Position numbers and translations under genes: made by a program. From NCBI RefSeq assembly GCF_004151105.1, contig NZ_PHRF01000095.1:620001-684000 (forward strand): a stretch of DNA of 64,000 nt. The letters are read 5' to 3'. How positions within the stretch are numbered: position 1 is the first letter of the stretch; every line of letters starts with the position of its first letter. Below the pieces are notes generated by a model that had not been told where the DNA came from, did no database searches, and was given only the letters and a program-made list of their open reading frames with translations. The DNA is from Streptomyces sp. L-9-10. Lineage in GTDB: Bacteria > Actinomycetota > Actinomycetes > Streptomycetales > Streptomycetaceae. Positions 1 through 9,052 of the stretch are shown here, one piece after another.

Positions 1-1499
1 AGACCGGAGTCCTTCATGCCGCCCATCGGCGACCGCACGCTGCCGTACGTCGGCGCGTATCCCTCGTTGATGTTGACCGTGCCGGTGCGCAGCCGGGCCG
101 CGACCGCGTGGCCGCGCCGGGAGTCCTTCGTCCACACGCTCGCGTTGAGGCCGTACGGAGTGGCGTTGGCGAGGCCGATCACCTCGTCCTCGTCGCCGAA
201 CCGGTAGACGGAGACGACCGGGCCGAACGTCTCCTCCGCGCACACCGCCATCGGCGCCTCGACCCCGTCCAGGATGGTCGGCTCGTAGAAGAGCGGCCCG
301 ATGTCGGGGCGCGCGACCCCGCCCGCGATGACCGTGGCGCCCTTGGCGACGGCCTCCTCGACATGGCGGGTGACCGTCTCCAGCTGGCGTGCGCCCACCA
401 GGCAGCCCATGTCGGCGCCGTACGCGAGGGAGTTGCCGAGCCGCATCGCCTTCGTACGGGCGGCGAACCGCTCCAGGAACGCGTCGGCGACCGAGTCATG
501 GACGTACAGCCGCTCGATGGAGATGCAGAGCTGTCCGGCGGAGGAGAAGCAGGCACGCACCGCGCCCGCCGCCGCCTTCTCCACATCGGCGTCCGCGAGG
601 ACCAGCATGGCGTTCTTGCCGCCGAGTTCGAGCGAGACGCCGACGAGCCGTTCTGCGGCTCCCCTGGCGACCTCGCGGCCGGTACGCGTCGAGCCGGTGA
701 AGGAGACGTAGTCGGCGTGCCTGACGACCTCAGGACCGATGACCGGTCCCTCGCCGAGGACGACGAGGAAGACCTCGGGCGGCAGCCCGGCCTCGATCAG
801 CAGATCGCGGGCCCACAGCGCGGTGAGAGCGGTCTCCGTGTCGGGCTTCATCACGACGGCGTTGCCCGCCACGAACGCGGGCAGCGCGTCGCCTGCGGAC
901 AGCTCCAGAGGGTAGTTCCAGGGCGCGATCTGGCCGATGACCCCGCGCGGCTGACGCAGCTCGGTGACCTTCGTCAGGGCCGGTACGACGCCGGTGTGGC
1001 GCTTCGGCCGCAGATACGAGGCGGCGGCGCGTCCGTAGTGCCGGGCCTCGACGGCCAGCCCCTGCACCTCTTCGTGCGCGTGCGGCCTGGCCTTGCCGGT
1101 CTCCAGCTGGATCAGGTCGAGCACCTCGGCCTGGCGCTCCAGCAGGAGATCGTGGAAGCGGAGCAGCACCGCGGCCCGCTGCCGGACGGGCAGCGCCGCC
1201 CAGAGGGGCTGGGCGGCGCGGGCGCGTTCGAAGGCCGTCGCCACGTCCTCGGGCGTGGACTCGGGCAGCTCCGCCAGCCGTTCCCCGGTGAAGGGGGTGT
1301 GGTTGGCGGTACGGCCCGAGCCGACCACGCCGCGGATGAGCCGGGCGACCACCTCGGGGGTGACCACGTCGGCCGCGGTGCGCGCGCCGGCCGGGGCGGC
1401 GGCCACCGGATTGGTGCCGGGACTCCCGGCGGTCCCGTTGGTCCCGGTGGCGTCATGGACGGTGGTGGGGGTGGCGGCGGGGGCCTGCGAGTCCGTCAT
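1..1499 (-). CDS. Aldehyde dehydrogenase, probable succinate-semialdehyde dehydrogenase (partial)
   Basis: Aldehyde dehydrogenase superfamily enzyme that most resembles NAD(P)-dependent succinate-semialdehyde dehydrogenases, which oxidise succinic semialdehyde to succinate in the cytoplasm. The frame is open to the left edge, so the C-terminus lies outside the window; 499 codons are visible. An Ala/Thr/Pro-rich stretch of about 40 residues precedes the fold. The ELGGK motif and the catalytic cysteine in AGQLC are present, and a family-typical MGGMKDSG lies at the window edge. ATG at 1499 has no Shine-Dalgarno sequence; TACGCT ends seven bases upstream, so a leaderless transcript is possible. 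Family assignment is firm; the substrate is inferred from overall resemblance. Confidence 0.85.
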   Translation of the reverse strand, partial: MTDSQAPAATPTTVHDATGTNGTAGSPGTNPVAAAPAGARTAADVVTPEVVARLIRGVVGSGRTANHTPFTGERLAELPESTPEDVATAFERARAAQPLWAALPVRQRAAVLLRFHDLLLERQAEVLDLIQLETGKARPHAHEEVQGLAVEARHYGRAAASYLRPKRHTGVVPALTKVTELRQPRGVIGQIAPWNYPLELSAGDALPAFVAGNAVVMKPDTETALTALWARDLLIEAGLPPEVFLVVLGEGPVIGPEVVRHADYVSFTGSTRTGREVARGAAERLVGVSLELGGKNAMLVLADADVEKAAAGAVRACFSSAGQLCISIERLYVHDSVADAFLERFAARTKAMRLGNSLAYGADMGCLVGARQLETVTRHVEEAVAKGATVIAGGVARPDIGPLFYEPTILDGVEAPMAVCAEETFGPVVSVYRFGDEDEVIGLANATPYGLNASVWTKDSRRGHAVAARLRTGTVNINEGYAPTYGSVRSPMGGMKDSG

Positions 1500-1530
1500 G
1501 AGGGCGAGCGTATGCGGCGATCCCGGCTTT

Positions 1531-1566
1531 GGGTACCCGTCGGTAACAGCTTTTCGCCGGGTACCC
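1531..1566. promoter_or_regulatory. Inverted repeat of two GGGTACCC boxes upstream of the aldehyde dehydrogenase
   Basis: GGGTACCCG (1531-1539) and CGGGTACCC (1558-1566) form a perfect inverted repeat, and each half contains the palindrome GGGTACCC. The pair sits 32-67 bases upstream of the ATG at 1499. If the gene is leaderless, the proximal copy lies near the -35 position. This suggests an operator for a dimeric repressor, but no regulator gene lies next to it. Confidence 0.4.
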
Positions 1567-1573
1567 ACACCAC

Positions 1574-1589
1574 GCCAGCGATCGCTGGC
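1574..1589. promoter_or_regulatory. Perfect 16-bp palindrome GCCAGCGATCGCTGGC
   Basis: A perfect 16-bp palindrome lies in the 153-bp gap between the first kinase gene (stop at 1653) and the aldehyde dehydrogenase start. It is eight bases further upstream than the GGGTACCC pair. With no T-tract beside it and two further palindromes close by, an operator is more likely than a terminator. Which protein binds is unknown. Confidence 0.4.
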
Positions 1590-1652
1590 ACATAACCCCT
1601 GATCAGCGGTTCACGGCGGCCCTGGGCAGCGACGACCGACTGCCGGAGGCGG

Positions 1653-3341
1653 CTACGACTCCCCGAGGTCGAGATGGCCGGCGACCGTCGCGTACAGCTC
1701 CTCGCCGTCCTTCACCGCCGCACCCTGCGCGGGCATGGACACCCTCAGCCGCAGATAGGTGCCGTCCGCGCCGGGGATGATGAGTTCGTGCCAGCGGTAG
1801 CGGACGGGAAAGTCGTCCGAATCGCTGTAGTCGGTGTGGTCGACGACCAGCTCGAAGCCGCGTTTGCCCTGGTGCTCGACGTCCTTGCTGGTGACCTTGG
1901 CGTCCTTGATCTCCGTACCGTTGTCGCCCCCGCGCTCGTAGTGCGTCGTCCAGGCGTCCGCCTTCGGCTCGGGGAGATCGTCGTCCGGCAGCTTCTGTTT
2001 CCGCTCGAAGAAGATACGGAAGACGCCGCTGGGGTCGTTGTACGTGACTCCGGTGTCATCGGTCAGCTGCTCACGCCGGTAGTCGTCGGGGACGCCGACC
2101 TTGGCGCGGAGGATCTCGTTCTCCGGGCGGATCCCCCAGCCCTCGGGGAGCCCGCCGCCGCCGAACGGGTTGGCGAGCAGCAGGACGAGGGCGACGGCCA
2201 CGGCCAGCACACCCGCGCCCAGTCCGTACCGCGCGGGGCGGCTCTGCCGGAGCACCGGCGGCACCCAGCCGCCCAGGCCCGTGGCGGCGGGCTCGGGACG
2301 GGCGTCGGAGTACGGCCGGGTGGTGGCCGGCGGGCGCGCCACCGACTCCAGGACCGCCCGGATCTCCGCCGCGTCAGGCCGCGCCGCCGGATCCTTGCCC
2401 AGCAGCCGCATCACGAGCGTGCCGAACGCCCCCGAGCCGCGCGCGGGCATCTGCGGCTCCGCGGACAGCACGGCCTGGAGCGTGGCGGGAACGTTGGAGC
2501 GGCGGTACGGCGACATGCCCTCGACCGCCGCGTACAGCACCACGCCGAGCGACCACAGGTCCGACTCCGGCCCCGGCTGCCGGCCGAGCACCCGCTCGGG
2601 CGCGATGAACTCGGGCGAGCCGACGAACGCGCCGGTCTCGGTCAGCCCCTGCTCGCCCTCCACCTGGGCGATCCCGAAGTCGCTGAGGACGACCCGGTCG
2701 CCGCGCCCGAGGAGCACGTTGTCCGGCTTGACGTCACGGTGCAGTACGCCCTTCTCGTGGGCGGCCGTGAGCGCGTCCAGTACGGCGAGTCCGATACGGG
2801 CCGCCTCGCGCGGGTCGAGCGTGCCCTCCTGGAGCCGGTCGGCGAGCGACTGACCGCGCACCAGCTCCATCACGATCCACGGCTTGGCGTCCTCGATCAC
2901 CACGTCGTGCATGGTGACGACGGCGGGGTGCTCGATCCTGGCGGCGGCGCGGGCCTCTCGCTGCATCCGCAGATACACGCGCTCCCGGTCGCGCTCGCCC
3001 ACGTTGTCCGGAACCCGCGGCTCCTTGATCGCCACGTCGCGGTCCACGACCTCGTCGTGTGCCAGCCAGACCGTGCCCATCCCGCCGTGTCCGAGCCGGG
3101 AGACCAGCCGGTAGCGGCCACCGAGCGCGCGCCTGGCCGCCGGATCGGCGGCGGGCGCGGGCGCCACGGGGGACGCGGGGCCGGGTACGGGCGCGGGTGC
3201 TCGCGGGGCCCGGACGGCCTGCGTGGGCGGATATCCGGTCGCGTCCCCCGGCCCCGCGTCCGGCGGCGGCACCCGCGGTGCGTCCGGCGGCCTGAGTTCA
3301 TAACTAGTGGGCTCGTCCACCCGTCCCCCGTCGTTGCTCAT
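1653..3341 (-). CDS. Membrane-anchored serine/threonine protein kinase (562 aa)
   Basis: Eukaryotic-type Ser/Thr kinase with all catalytic motifs: a glycine loop LGHGGMG (residues 83-89), VAIK lysine 106, HRD 201-203, DFG 221-223 and an APE motif near 249. A Pro/Ala-rich segment precedes the kinase domain. One membrane helix follows at about 372-391, then an extracytoplasmic domain of about 170 residues. There are no PASTA repeats. It is the last of four consecutive paralogous kinase genes on this strand; 70 bp separate it from the next one upstream. The arrangement resembles the S. coelicolor sporulation-linked kinase cluster (PkaI/PkaH/PkaD/PkaJ), from memory. The ligand and substrates cannot be read from the sequence. 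Confidence 0.93.
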   Translation of the reverse strand: MSNDGGRVDEPTSYELRPPDAPRVPPPDAGPGDATGYPPTQAVRAPRAPAPVPGPASPVAPAPAADPAARRALGGRYRLVSRLGHGGMGTVWLAHDEVVDRDVAIKEPRVPDNVGERDRERVYLRMQREARAAARIEHPAVVTMHDVVIEDAKPWIVMELVRGQSLADRLQEGTLDPREAARIGLAVLDALTAAHEKGVLHRDVKPDNVLLGRGDRVVLSDFGIAQVEGEQGLTETGAFVGSPEFIAPERVLGRQPGPESDLWSLGVVLYAAVEGMSPYRRSNVPATLQAVLSAEPQMPARGSGAFGTLVMRLLGKDPAARPDAAEIRAVLESVARPPATTRPYSDARPEPAATGLGGWVPPVLRQSRPARYGLGAGVLAVAVALVLLLANPFGGGGLPEGWGIRPENEILRAKVGVPDDYRREQLTDDTGVTYNDPSGVFRIFFERKQKLPDDDLPEPKADAWTTHYERGGDNGTEIKDAKVTSKDVEHQGKRGFELVVDHTDYSDSDDFPVRYRWHELIIPGADGTYLRLRVSMPAQGAAVKDGEELYATVAGHLDLGES

Positions 3342-3411
3342 GTACGTATCCTCCGCGCATCCTCACGAAGCGCGGGCGCGGCGCGATCGCGGTCGCGGTC
3401 GCGCGGCCGTT

Positions 3412-5298
3412 TCACCGGCCGTTCTCGATCGGCGGCGCCTGCCAGCTGCGCAGCACGGCGTCGAACTGCTTGCGCGTCGTCGCCCAGGTCTCCTCGGGAC
3501 CGGCCATGTAGATCGCGTACTCCGTACTGCTGTCCTCCGAGTAGTAGATCTGGTCGATCGCGTGCCGCTTGCCGGGGTTTCCGGTGTTCTCGGTCCAGGT
3601 GAACTCCCAGATCGCGGCCTTCGCCTGATCGCGGTAGTTGTTCGGGGCCAGCTTGACCCTGGCGTACTCCGGGAACTTCTGGACGGACTTCTCCATGCTC
3701 AGCATGTGCATGTACGGATTCTCGAAATCGGGGGTGCCGACGCTGATCCGTATGAGGTGACGGCCGTTGTCCGGCGTGAAGTCGATCTGGTTGCCGTCCA
3801 TCTGGCGTTCCCAGCCCTCGGGGACGTTGAGGCTGAAGCCCTCCTCGGCCTCGACACGCGTCCAGCCCTCGGGTGCGGTCCCGCTGCCGGCGTCCTTCCC
3901 GTCCGCCGCACCGTCGGTCGTGGTGCCGTCTGCCACACCGTCATCCGTCGCGCCGTCATCCGCCGTACTGTCATCCGCCGTACCGTCACCCGGCTCGCCG
4001 CCACTGCCCTCTGCCGGGCCGTCGCTCACGGAGGGGCTGCCCGCGTTGTCGGCTGAGGCGCCGTCGTCGGCGAGCTTCAGGGCGGCGAAGCCGGCGCCGC
4101 CGCCGAGGACCGCCGCGGCGACCACGGCGATGAGCGTTGTACGCCAACGGCCCCGGCGGGCACGGCCCGCCGTCGTGCCCTGCGCTGCCGGAACGGTCGG
4201 GGAGCCCGACGCGGGAAGGGTCGCGGGGCCGCCGACGGATGCCGGGCCGGTGGCCGCTACTGGACCGGTGGCAGCGGTCGCGGGGCCCGCCGACGCGAAG
4301 GGCGGCCCCGCGGGCTGCTGTTGCTGCGGCTGGGGCTGGGAGGCAGGCGGCAGCGGCTGCGAGGCGGTCGACTGCCGCTCCCCGTACGGCAGCTGACGGG
4401 TCGGCGTGTGCTCCTCGGCCCCGGCCGATGTCCGGCCCTCCGCCACCTCGCGCAGCAGGCGCTCGCTCTGCTCCGCGTCGGGCCGCCCGTCCGGGTCCTT
4501 GCGCAGCAGCGCGGCGATGACGGGCGCGAGCGGACCCGCCTGGTCGGGGTGGTCCGGCTCGTCCGTCACCACGGCCTGCATGGTGGACAGCGGCGAGCTC
4601 CGGCGGAACGGCGAGACCCCCTGCACCGCCAGGTACAGCGTCACCCCGAGCGACCAGAGGTCGGAGGCCGGGCCGGGATCGCCGCCCCGTACCCGTTCGG
4701 GAGCCAGATAGTCGATGGAGCCGACGAGTTCGCCGGTCCTGGTGATGGTCGAGTCGCCCTCTATCGCCGCGATCCCGAAGTCGGTGAGCAGCACCCGGCC
4801 GTCGCGCGCGAGCAGGACGTTGCCGGGCTTCACATCGCGGTGCAGCACCCCGGCCGCGTGCGCCGCGCGCAGCGCGTCGAGGACCGCGAGACCGATTCTG
4901 GCGGCCTCGCGGTGGTCCATCGGGCCGGACTCCTTCGCGGCGTCGGCGAGCGAGGGGCCGTCGACGTACTGCATGACGATCCACGGCCGGCCGTCGTGCT
5001 CCAGCACATCGTGGACGGTGACGACACCCGGGTGGCTGATCCGGGCGGCGGCCCGCGCCTCCTTCTGCGTCCGTTGGTGCAGTACGGCCCGGTCGGCCTC
5101 GGAAACATAGCGCCCTGCGGTCAACTCCTTTATGGCGACGACCCGGTGGAGCACCTCGTCATGTGCCCGCCACACCTTGCCCATGCCGCCGCTGCCGATG
5201 GATTCGGCCAGCCGGTAACGCCCGGCGAGCAGCGGCCCCGCGGCCACCGCGTCCCTGCCCGCGCCCGTGCTCGTTCCCGTGCCCTGTGTCTGCTCCAC
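3412..5298 (-). CDS. Membrane-anchored serine/threonine protein kinase (628 aa)
   Basis: Active-type Ser/Thr kinase: glycine loop IGSGGMG, VAIK lysine at about residue 57, HRD 153-155 and DFG 173-175. A Gln/Pro/Ala/Thr-rich linker leads to one membrane helix at about 388-408. A low-complexity Asp/Gly/Thr/Ala stretch follows (about 410-460), then an extracytoplasmic domain with conserved Trp/Phe positions also seen in the neighbouring kinases. I chose GTG at 5298 because AAGGAAG lies 12 bases upstream; an earlier in-frame GTG at 5325 has no such site. The Asp-rich stretch is encoded by short repeated units near 3940-4000, where length could vary between strains. Confidence 0.92.
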   Translation of the reverse strand: MEQTQGTGTSTGAGRDAVAAGPLLAGRYRLAESIGSGGMGKVWRAHDEVLHRVVAIKELTAGRYVSEADRAVLHQRTQKEARAAARISHPGVVTVHDVLEHDGRPWIVMQYVDGPSLADAAKESGPMDHREAARIGLAVLDALRAAHAAGVLHRDVKPGNVLLARDGRVLLTDFGIAAIEGDSTITRTGELVGSIDYLAPERVRGGDPGPASDLWSLGVTLYLAVQGVSPFRRSSPLSTMQAVVTDEPDHPDQAGPLAPVIAALLRKDPDGRPDAEQSERLLREVAEGRTSAGAEEHTPTRQLPYGERQSTASQPLPPASQPQPQQQQPAGPPFASAGPATAATGPVAATGPASVGGPATLPASGSPTVPAAQGTTAGRARRGRWRTTLIAVVAAAVLGGGAGFAALKLADDGASADNAGSPSVSDGPAEGSGGEPGDGTADDSTADDGATDDGVADGTTTDGAADGKDAGSGTAPEGWTRVEAEEGFSLNVPEGWERQMDGNQIDFTPDNGRHLIRISVGTPDFENPYMHMLSMEKSVQKFPEYARVKLAPNNYRDQAKAAIWEFTWTENTGNPGKRHAIDQIYYSEDSSTEYAIYMAGPEETWATTRKQFDAVLRSWQAPPIENGR

Positions 5299-5429
5299 GT
5301 CCCAGCCCCGCTTCCTTGGGGTCACAGATTACGGAGGGGACCTGGGGACGCGGAACCTCGGGTCGGTCACGGAAACCGCACTGTGATGCGTGACCAGCGT
5401 TGCACAGGGCACAAGTTGGGACTCATGCC

Positions 5430-8400
5430 TCAGTCGGTGACCCGGTAGGCCTTGATCGCCTGTTGGTAGATCTCGTCGACCTTGTCCCGCTGTCCGTCCG
5501 GGCCGATGACCTGGATGACGTGGTAGCGACCGTCGATGATCATCGCGAGGTTCCGTACGAAGACCGCGCGCCCGCTGCTGTCCGTCCAGGTGTACTGACC
5601 CTCCGCCATGGCCTGTCGGCCCACGTCGATCCGGCGTACGCCGGAGGCGCTGGACCAGGACGAGTCGCGGAACGGCTGGAGTTCCCGCTCCTTGTCGCGC
5701 TGGTAGGCGACCGGGTCGCCGCCGTTCTCCGCCACACTGTCCCGGCCGGGAACGGCGATCAGCGTGAAGTCGCCGCCGACATAGCGGACTTGCCCGCTGT
5801 CGTTGATGGGGCGGCGCTGCCAGCTCTTGTCGACCCCGATCCGGAAGCCCTCGGGGTCCGCGCGCAGGACATAGCCCGCGGCGAGATCGACATCTGATCC
5901 CGAGGTCTGGGGCGCCGAGGCATTGGGCGGCGCCGATCCGGAGTTGTCCGGAGCCGGTGATTCCGGCGCGCCGGTCGCGCTGGGGCTCGCCTCACCGACG
6001 CTCTGGCCCTGCTGCGTATTCGCCTTGGGCAGGAACATCACGGCGTAGACGATGGCCGCCACGAGCAGCAGCAGTATCAGGATCAGCAGGTTGCGGCCGA
6101 GGGAACGGGGGCCGCGGCCGGCACCCTTCCCGCTCTTCCCCCGCTGCCCGCCCCTGTCGAACCTGTCCGGACCGTCGAACCCATCGAACTCGTCGGACCT
6201 GTCCGGCCTGTCGAACCGCTCCGGCCTGGCCGCCCGCTCGGGGCCGTCCAGCAGCCGGTCCAGGCGTTCCGTACGCTCGTGGGGCGCGTCGGCCCGGAGC
6301 GCGTACTCGTTCTCGTTCTCGCGCTCGTGCTCCCGCTCCTGCTCGTACTGCCGTCGCTCGTCAAGACCGGCGCCGCCGCCCTTCTCCTTGCGCTCCTTGC
6401 CCTTCTTGTGGCGGTGGCGTCCGCCCAGGTCGCGGCCACGCCAGCGGCGCCTGCGCACCAGCTCGCCCCGGCGGCGCACGATCGGCAGCCGGGTCTCGTC
6501 CGCCGGCAGCGGTACGACGTCCAGACCGGCCTCCGGCTCGGGCGCCGACCGTACGAGCGAGCGCAGCCAGCCGCGCAGCTCCTCGAAGTCCGGCCGCTCG
6601 GTGGGGTCCTGACGCAGCAGTGACTCCACGACGGGGCGCAGCGGTCCGCACTCCTCGGCGAAGGCGGGCGGCTCGGCGCAGACGAGCTGCACCAGCTCGA
6701 TGGCGCTCTCTTCGGGGTACGGGGCATGGCCCTGCACCGCGCGGTACAGCAGCGCGCCGAGGGCCCACAGGTCGGTGGCGGGCCCGATGGGCGGCGCCAG
6801 CTGCCAGTTCTCGTGGACGGGACCGGCCTGTTCGGGCGCCCAGCGCTCGGTGACGGCGCCGACGACCGCGATACGGGCCTGCCGGGCGCGCTCGGCGGCG
6901 AGCGGGGTGGCGGGGCCTCGGTACGCGGGCAGGGCGCCGCTCGCGACTATCTCGTCCCAGCGCCCGGCGCCCGCGCCCTGCCCGGTGACGGCGGGCAGCT
7001 GGGCGGACTGGCGCTGCGAGTCGGCGCGGAACGCGTCGCGCGCCCCGCCGGCCTGCCAGTTGCCGCTTCCTCCGGCGCTGCCGCTGCCGGGCCCGGAGTA
7101 CGGGGTGTCGCCGCCACGGGCGACGAGGGCACCGGAATCGGCGTCGGATCCGAACCCGAATCCGGAACCGGAACCGGACCCAGTGGAACCAGCCGTGGAA
7201 CCGGAACCGGAACCGGAATCGGAACGGCCGGATGGCAGCGCGGGAATGCCCGCCGTGCCACCGGCGGACGTACCACCGGCGGATGTCCCGCCGCCGCTCG
7301 CGCCGGAGCCGCCGCCGAAGGGGCCCGCCGAGTCCGGGCCGTACGGGCTGCCGCCCGCCGGTACGGAGCCCGAGGCGTCGTTCCAGGGCGCCGGGCCGTC
7401 GCGCCAGATACCGGCCAGATGGGCGCGGTAGGGGGTGGGCGGGTCGTCGTCCTCGTCGATGTCGGCGTCGGCTTCCGCGAAGGTGCGCGGCTGTGCCCAC
7501 CAGTCCGGCTCGGGGCTCGCGCCCTGCGGGCCGCCGCCGGGACCGCCCCGGGGCGGCTCCTGCGCGCCCGCCCCGGTGGTCGCGCCGCCCGTACCCGCCG
7601 GGGTGCCCGTACCCGTCGTACCGCCCGAGACTCCCGGGACGGCCGGGACGCCCGTACCGCTCGTACCGGAGCCCTGGTCCTCAGTGGCGCGCGCGGCGGC
7701 GCGCGCTCCCGCGCGGTACGCGGCGATGGCTCCGGCGCGCGCGGCGCGGATGTCGCCCGAGGCGCTGCCGCCCGGCAGCGCCGGCCGGCCGCCGTACGGC
7801 GCCGGGATACCGGGGGTGCCGTGGTGCGGACGCGGCATCGCGCCGGACGTACCGGACGAGGTGCCGTCGTCGTACGGACTGTCCGCGCCCCGGCCCGTCC
7901 CCAGCGCGGCGCGGCCCGGCGCACCGGGCACCCCCGCCGTCGGCCCGGGGTCGTACGGCAGGGCGGTCGCCGGCGAGCCGGACAGCCCTTCCGCGGGCGC
8001 GTACTGTCCGGGCGGCCCGAGCCGCTCGTAGCCCCCCTGCTGTTCCTGCGCCCCCAACTCCTCGTGCGGCGCGTGGGGGTCATGGAGTCCGTGCCGCTCC
8101 GGCGGTTCCTGGTGGTCCGGCTCCTCGAACCGGTCCGGCGGTTCGGGCACCGGCGCGTATCCGCACAGCGCCTCTTCCGCCGCGCCCGCGGCGAGCCCGG
8201 TCAGCACCACGCGCCCGTCGTCGCAGACGAGCACCGTACGGACGGTGATGTTCCGGTGGGTCCAGCCGTGCGCGTGGACCACCCGCACCGCGGTGAGCAC
8301 GTCGGAGGCGATCTCGGCGGCCCGGAAGGGGTTCAGCGGACGCTCGGCGAGCAGCGCGGCGAGCGGTCTGGCCGCGACCAGTTCACTCACTATCCACAGC

Positions 8401-8729
8401 GAACCGGCCTCCGCGAACACGTCGAAGACCTGGTCGAGCCGGGGGTGATCGGGGATCTGGGCGGCGCTCTGGGCCGCCTCGATGGCCCGCCGCACCGCCG
8501 GATCCGTATGCCTGCGTGCCGAACGCCCCGAGGCCCGGCGCGGCGCCGCGGCGCCGTCCGCGTCCACCACCTCCGCGTCCACGACCTCCGGCAACGGCAC
8601 CTGCCTGACGAGGACTTCCTGCCCGCTGTACGTATCGAAGGCCCGGGTCTCGACAAGGTCGTACTCATCGGAGGGTGGCAACGGCAGGCGATAGCGGTCG
8701 GCGAGCACCCGTCCCGCGTAGTCGTCCAC
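5430..8729 (-). CDS. Membrane-anchored pseudokinase with a giant insertion (1099 aa)
   Basis: Kinase-fold protein whose catalytic residues are lost. The glycine loop is absent, the VAIK lysine is Arg42 (VLVRQV), HRD is HRN (158-160) and DFG is TGL (177-179). A Gly/Ser/Pro/Ala-rich segment of about 420 residues separates the DFG position from an intact APE (631-633). The C-lobe then resumes with DLWALGALLYRAVQG. An Arg/Glu-rich region, a membrane helix (about 880-902) and an extracytoplasmic domain similar to the neighbours' follow. GTG at 8729 has GGGGAGG four bases upstream. The missing residues predict no phosphotransfer; a scaffold or regulator of the adjacent kinases is an inference. Confidence 0.9.
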   Translation of the reverse strand: MDDYAGRVLADRYRLPLPPSDEYDLVETRAFDTYSGQEVLVRQVPLPEVVDAEVVDADGAAAPRRASGRSARRHTDPAVRRAIEAAQSAAQIPDHPRLDQVFDVFAEAGSLWIVSELVAARPLAALLAERPLNPFRAAEIASDVLTAVRVVHAHGWTHRNITVRTVLVCDDGRVVLTGLAAGAAEEALCGYAPVPEPPDRFEEPDHQEPPERHGLHDPHAPHEELGAQEQQGGYERLGPPGQYAPAEGLSGSPATALPYDPGPTAGVPGAPGRAALGTGRGADSPYDDGTSSGTSGAMPRPHHGTPGIPAPYGGRPALPGGSASGDIRAARAGAIAAYRAGARAAARATEDQGSGTSGTGVPAVPGVSGGTTGTGTPAGTGGATTGAGAQEPPRGGPGGGPQGASPEPDWWAQPRTFAEADADIDEDDDPPTPYRAHLAGIWRDGPAPWNDASGSVPAGGSPYGPDSAGPFGGGSGASGGGTSAGGTSAGGTAGIPALPSGRSDSGSGSGSTAGSTGSGSGSGFGFGSDADSGALVARGGDTPYSGPGSGSAGGSGNWQAGGARDAFRADSQRQSAQLPAVTGQGAGAGRWDEIVASGALPAYRGPATPLAAERARQARIAVVGAVTERWAPEQAGPVHENWQLAPPIGPATDLWALGALLYRAVQGHAPYPEESAIELVQLVCAEPPAFAEECGPLRPVVESLLRQDPTERPDFEELRGWLRSLVRSAPEPEAGLDVVPLPADETRLPIVRRRGELVRRRRWRGRDLGGRHRHKKGKERKEKGGGAGLDERRQYEQEREHERENENEYALRADAPHERTERLDRLLDGPERAARPERFDRPDRSDEFDGFDGPDRFDRGGQRGKSGKGAGRGPRSLGRNLLILILLLLVAAIVYAVMFLPKANTQQGQSVGEASPSATGAPESPAPDNSGSAPPNASAPQTSGSDVDLAAGYVLRADPEGFRIGVDKSWQRRPINDSGQVRYVGGDFTLIAVPGRDSVAENGGDPVAYQRDKERELQPFRDSSWSSASGVRRIDVGRQAMAEGQYTWTDSSGRAVFVRNLAMIIDGRYHVIQVIGPDGQRDKVDEIYQQAIKAYRVTD

Positions 8730-9052
8730 AACGCCTCCCCACCACACGCCGTCTTCCGGTCCCGGAGACTCGCGAAACCGCCAATTCCGGTCGTTTACCG
8801 GCTCATTGTGGATGCGTACGGTTCGCGAGCTCTCACGATACGTGGCCGCGGGCCAACATGCCGCCGGGTCGCGGCAACCCACTGCGTAACGTTCCGTTCT
8901 CGTACGCCGAACTACCCACCACAGCGGCCGGAACTCATCACTCCGCCCATGGGATCGCGGGCCGGTTCAAGCGGGCCGATCGAGCGGTCCGGCCGAGGCC
9001 ACCGCCGGGGCCGCCACCCGGGCCGGCGCTCAAGCTCCGGCCGGGCCGCCGC
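8730..9052. other. 323-bp intergenic region between the pseudokinase and the next kinase gene
   Basis: No convincing gene is seen here. The half near 8730-8890 should hold the pseudokinase promoter (minus strand), but I could not choose a clear -10/-35 pair. The half near 8950-9050 is very GC-rich and could form weak stems after the stop of the upstream kinase gene. No intrinsic terminator with a T-tract is visible. Confidence 0.4.

Noticed and set aside
108..1595. Long plus-strand open frame of 495 codons opposite the aldehyde dehydrogenase
   Set aside because: Its product is Arg/Gly/Asp-rich without any family motif, and the minus strand encodes a clear aldehyde dehydrogenase with ELGGK and the catalytic cysteine. 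Antisense frames of this kind are expected in high-GC DNA.
1674..3602. 642-codon plus-strand frame opposite the first kinase
   Set aside because: It mirrors the kinase gene in an antisense frame, is rich in Arg/His/Gly and runs through the kinase start region with no ribosome site or domain.
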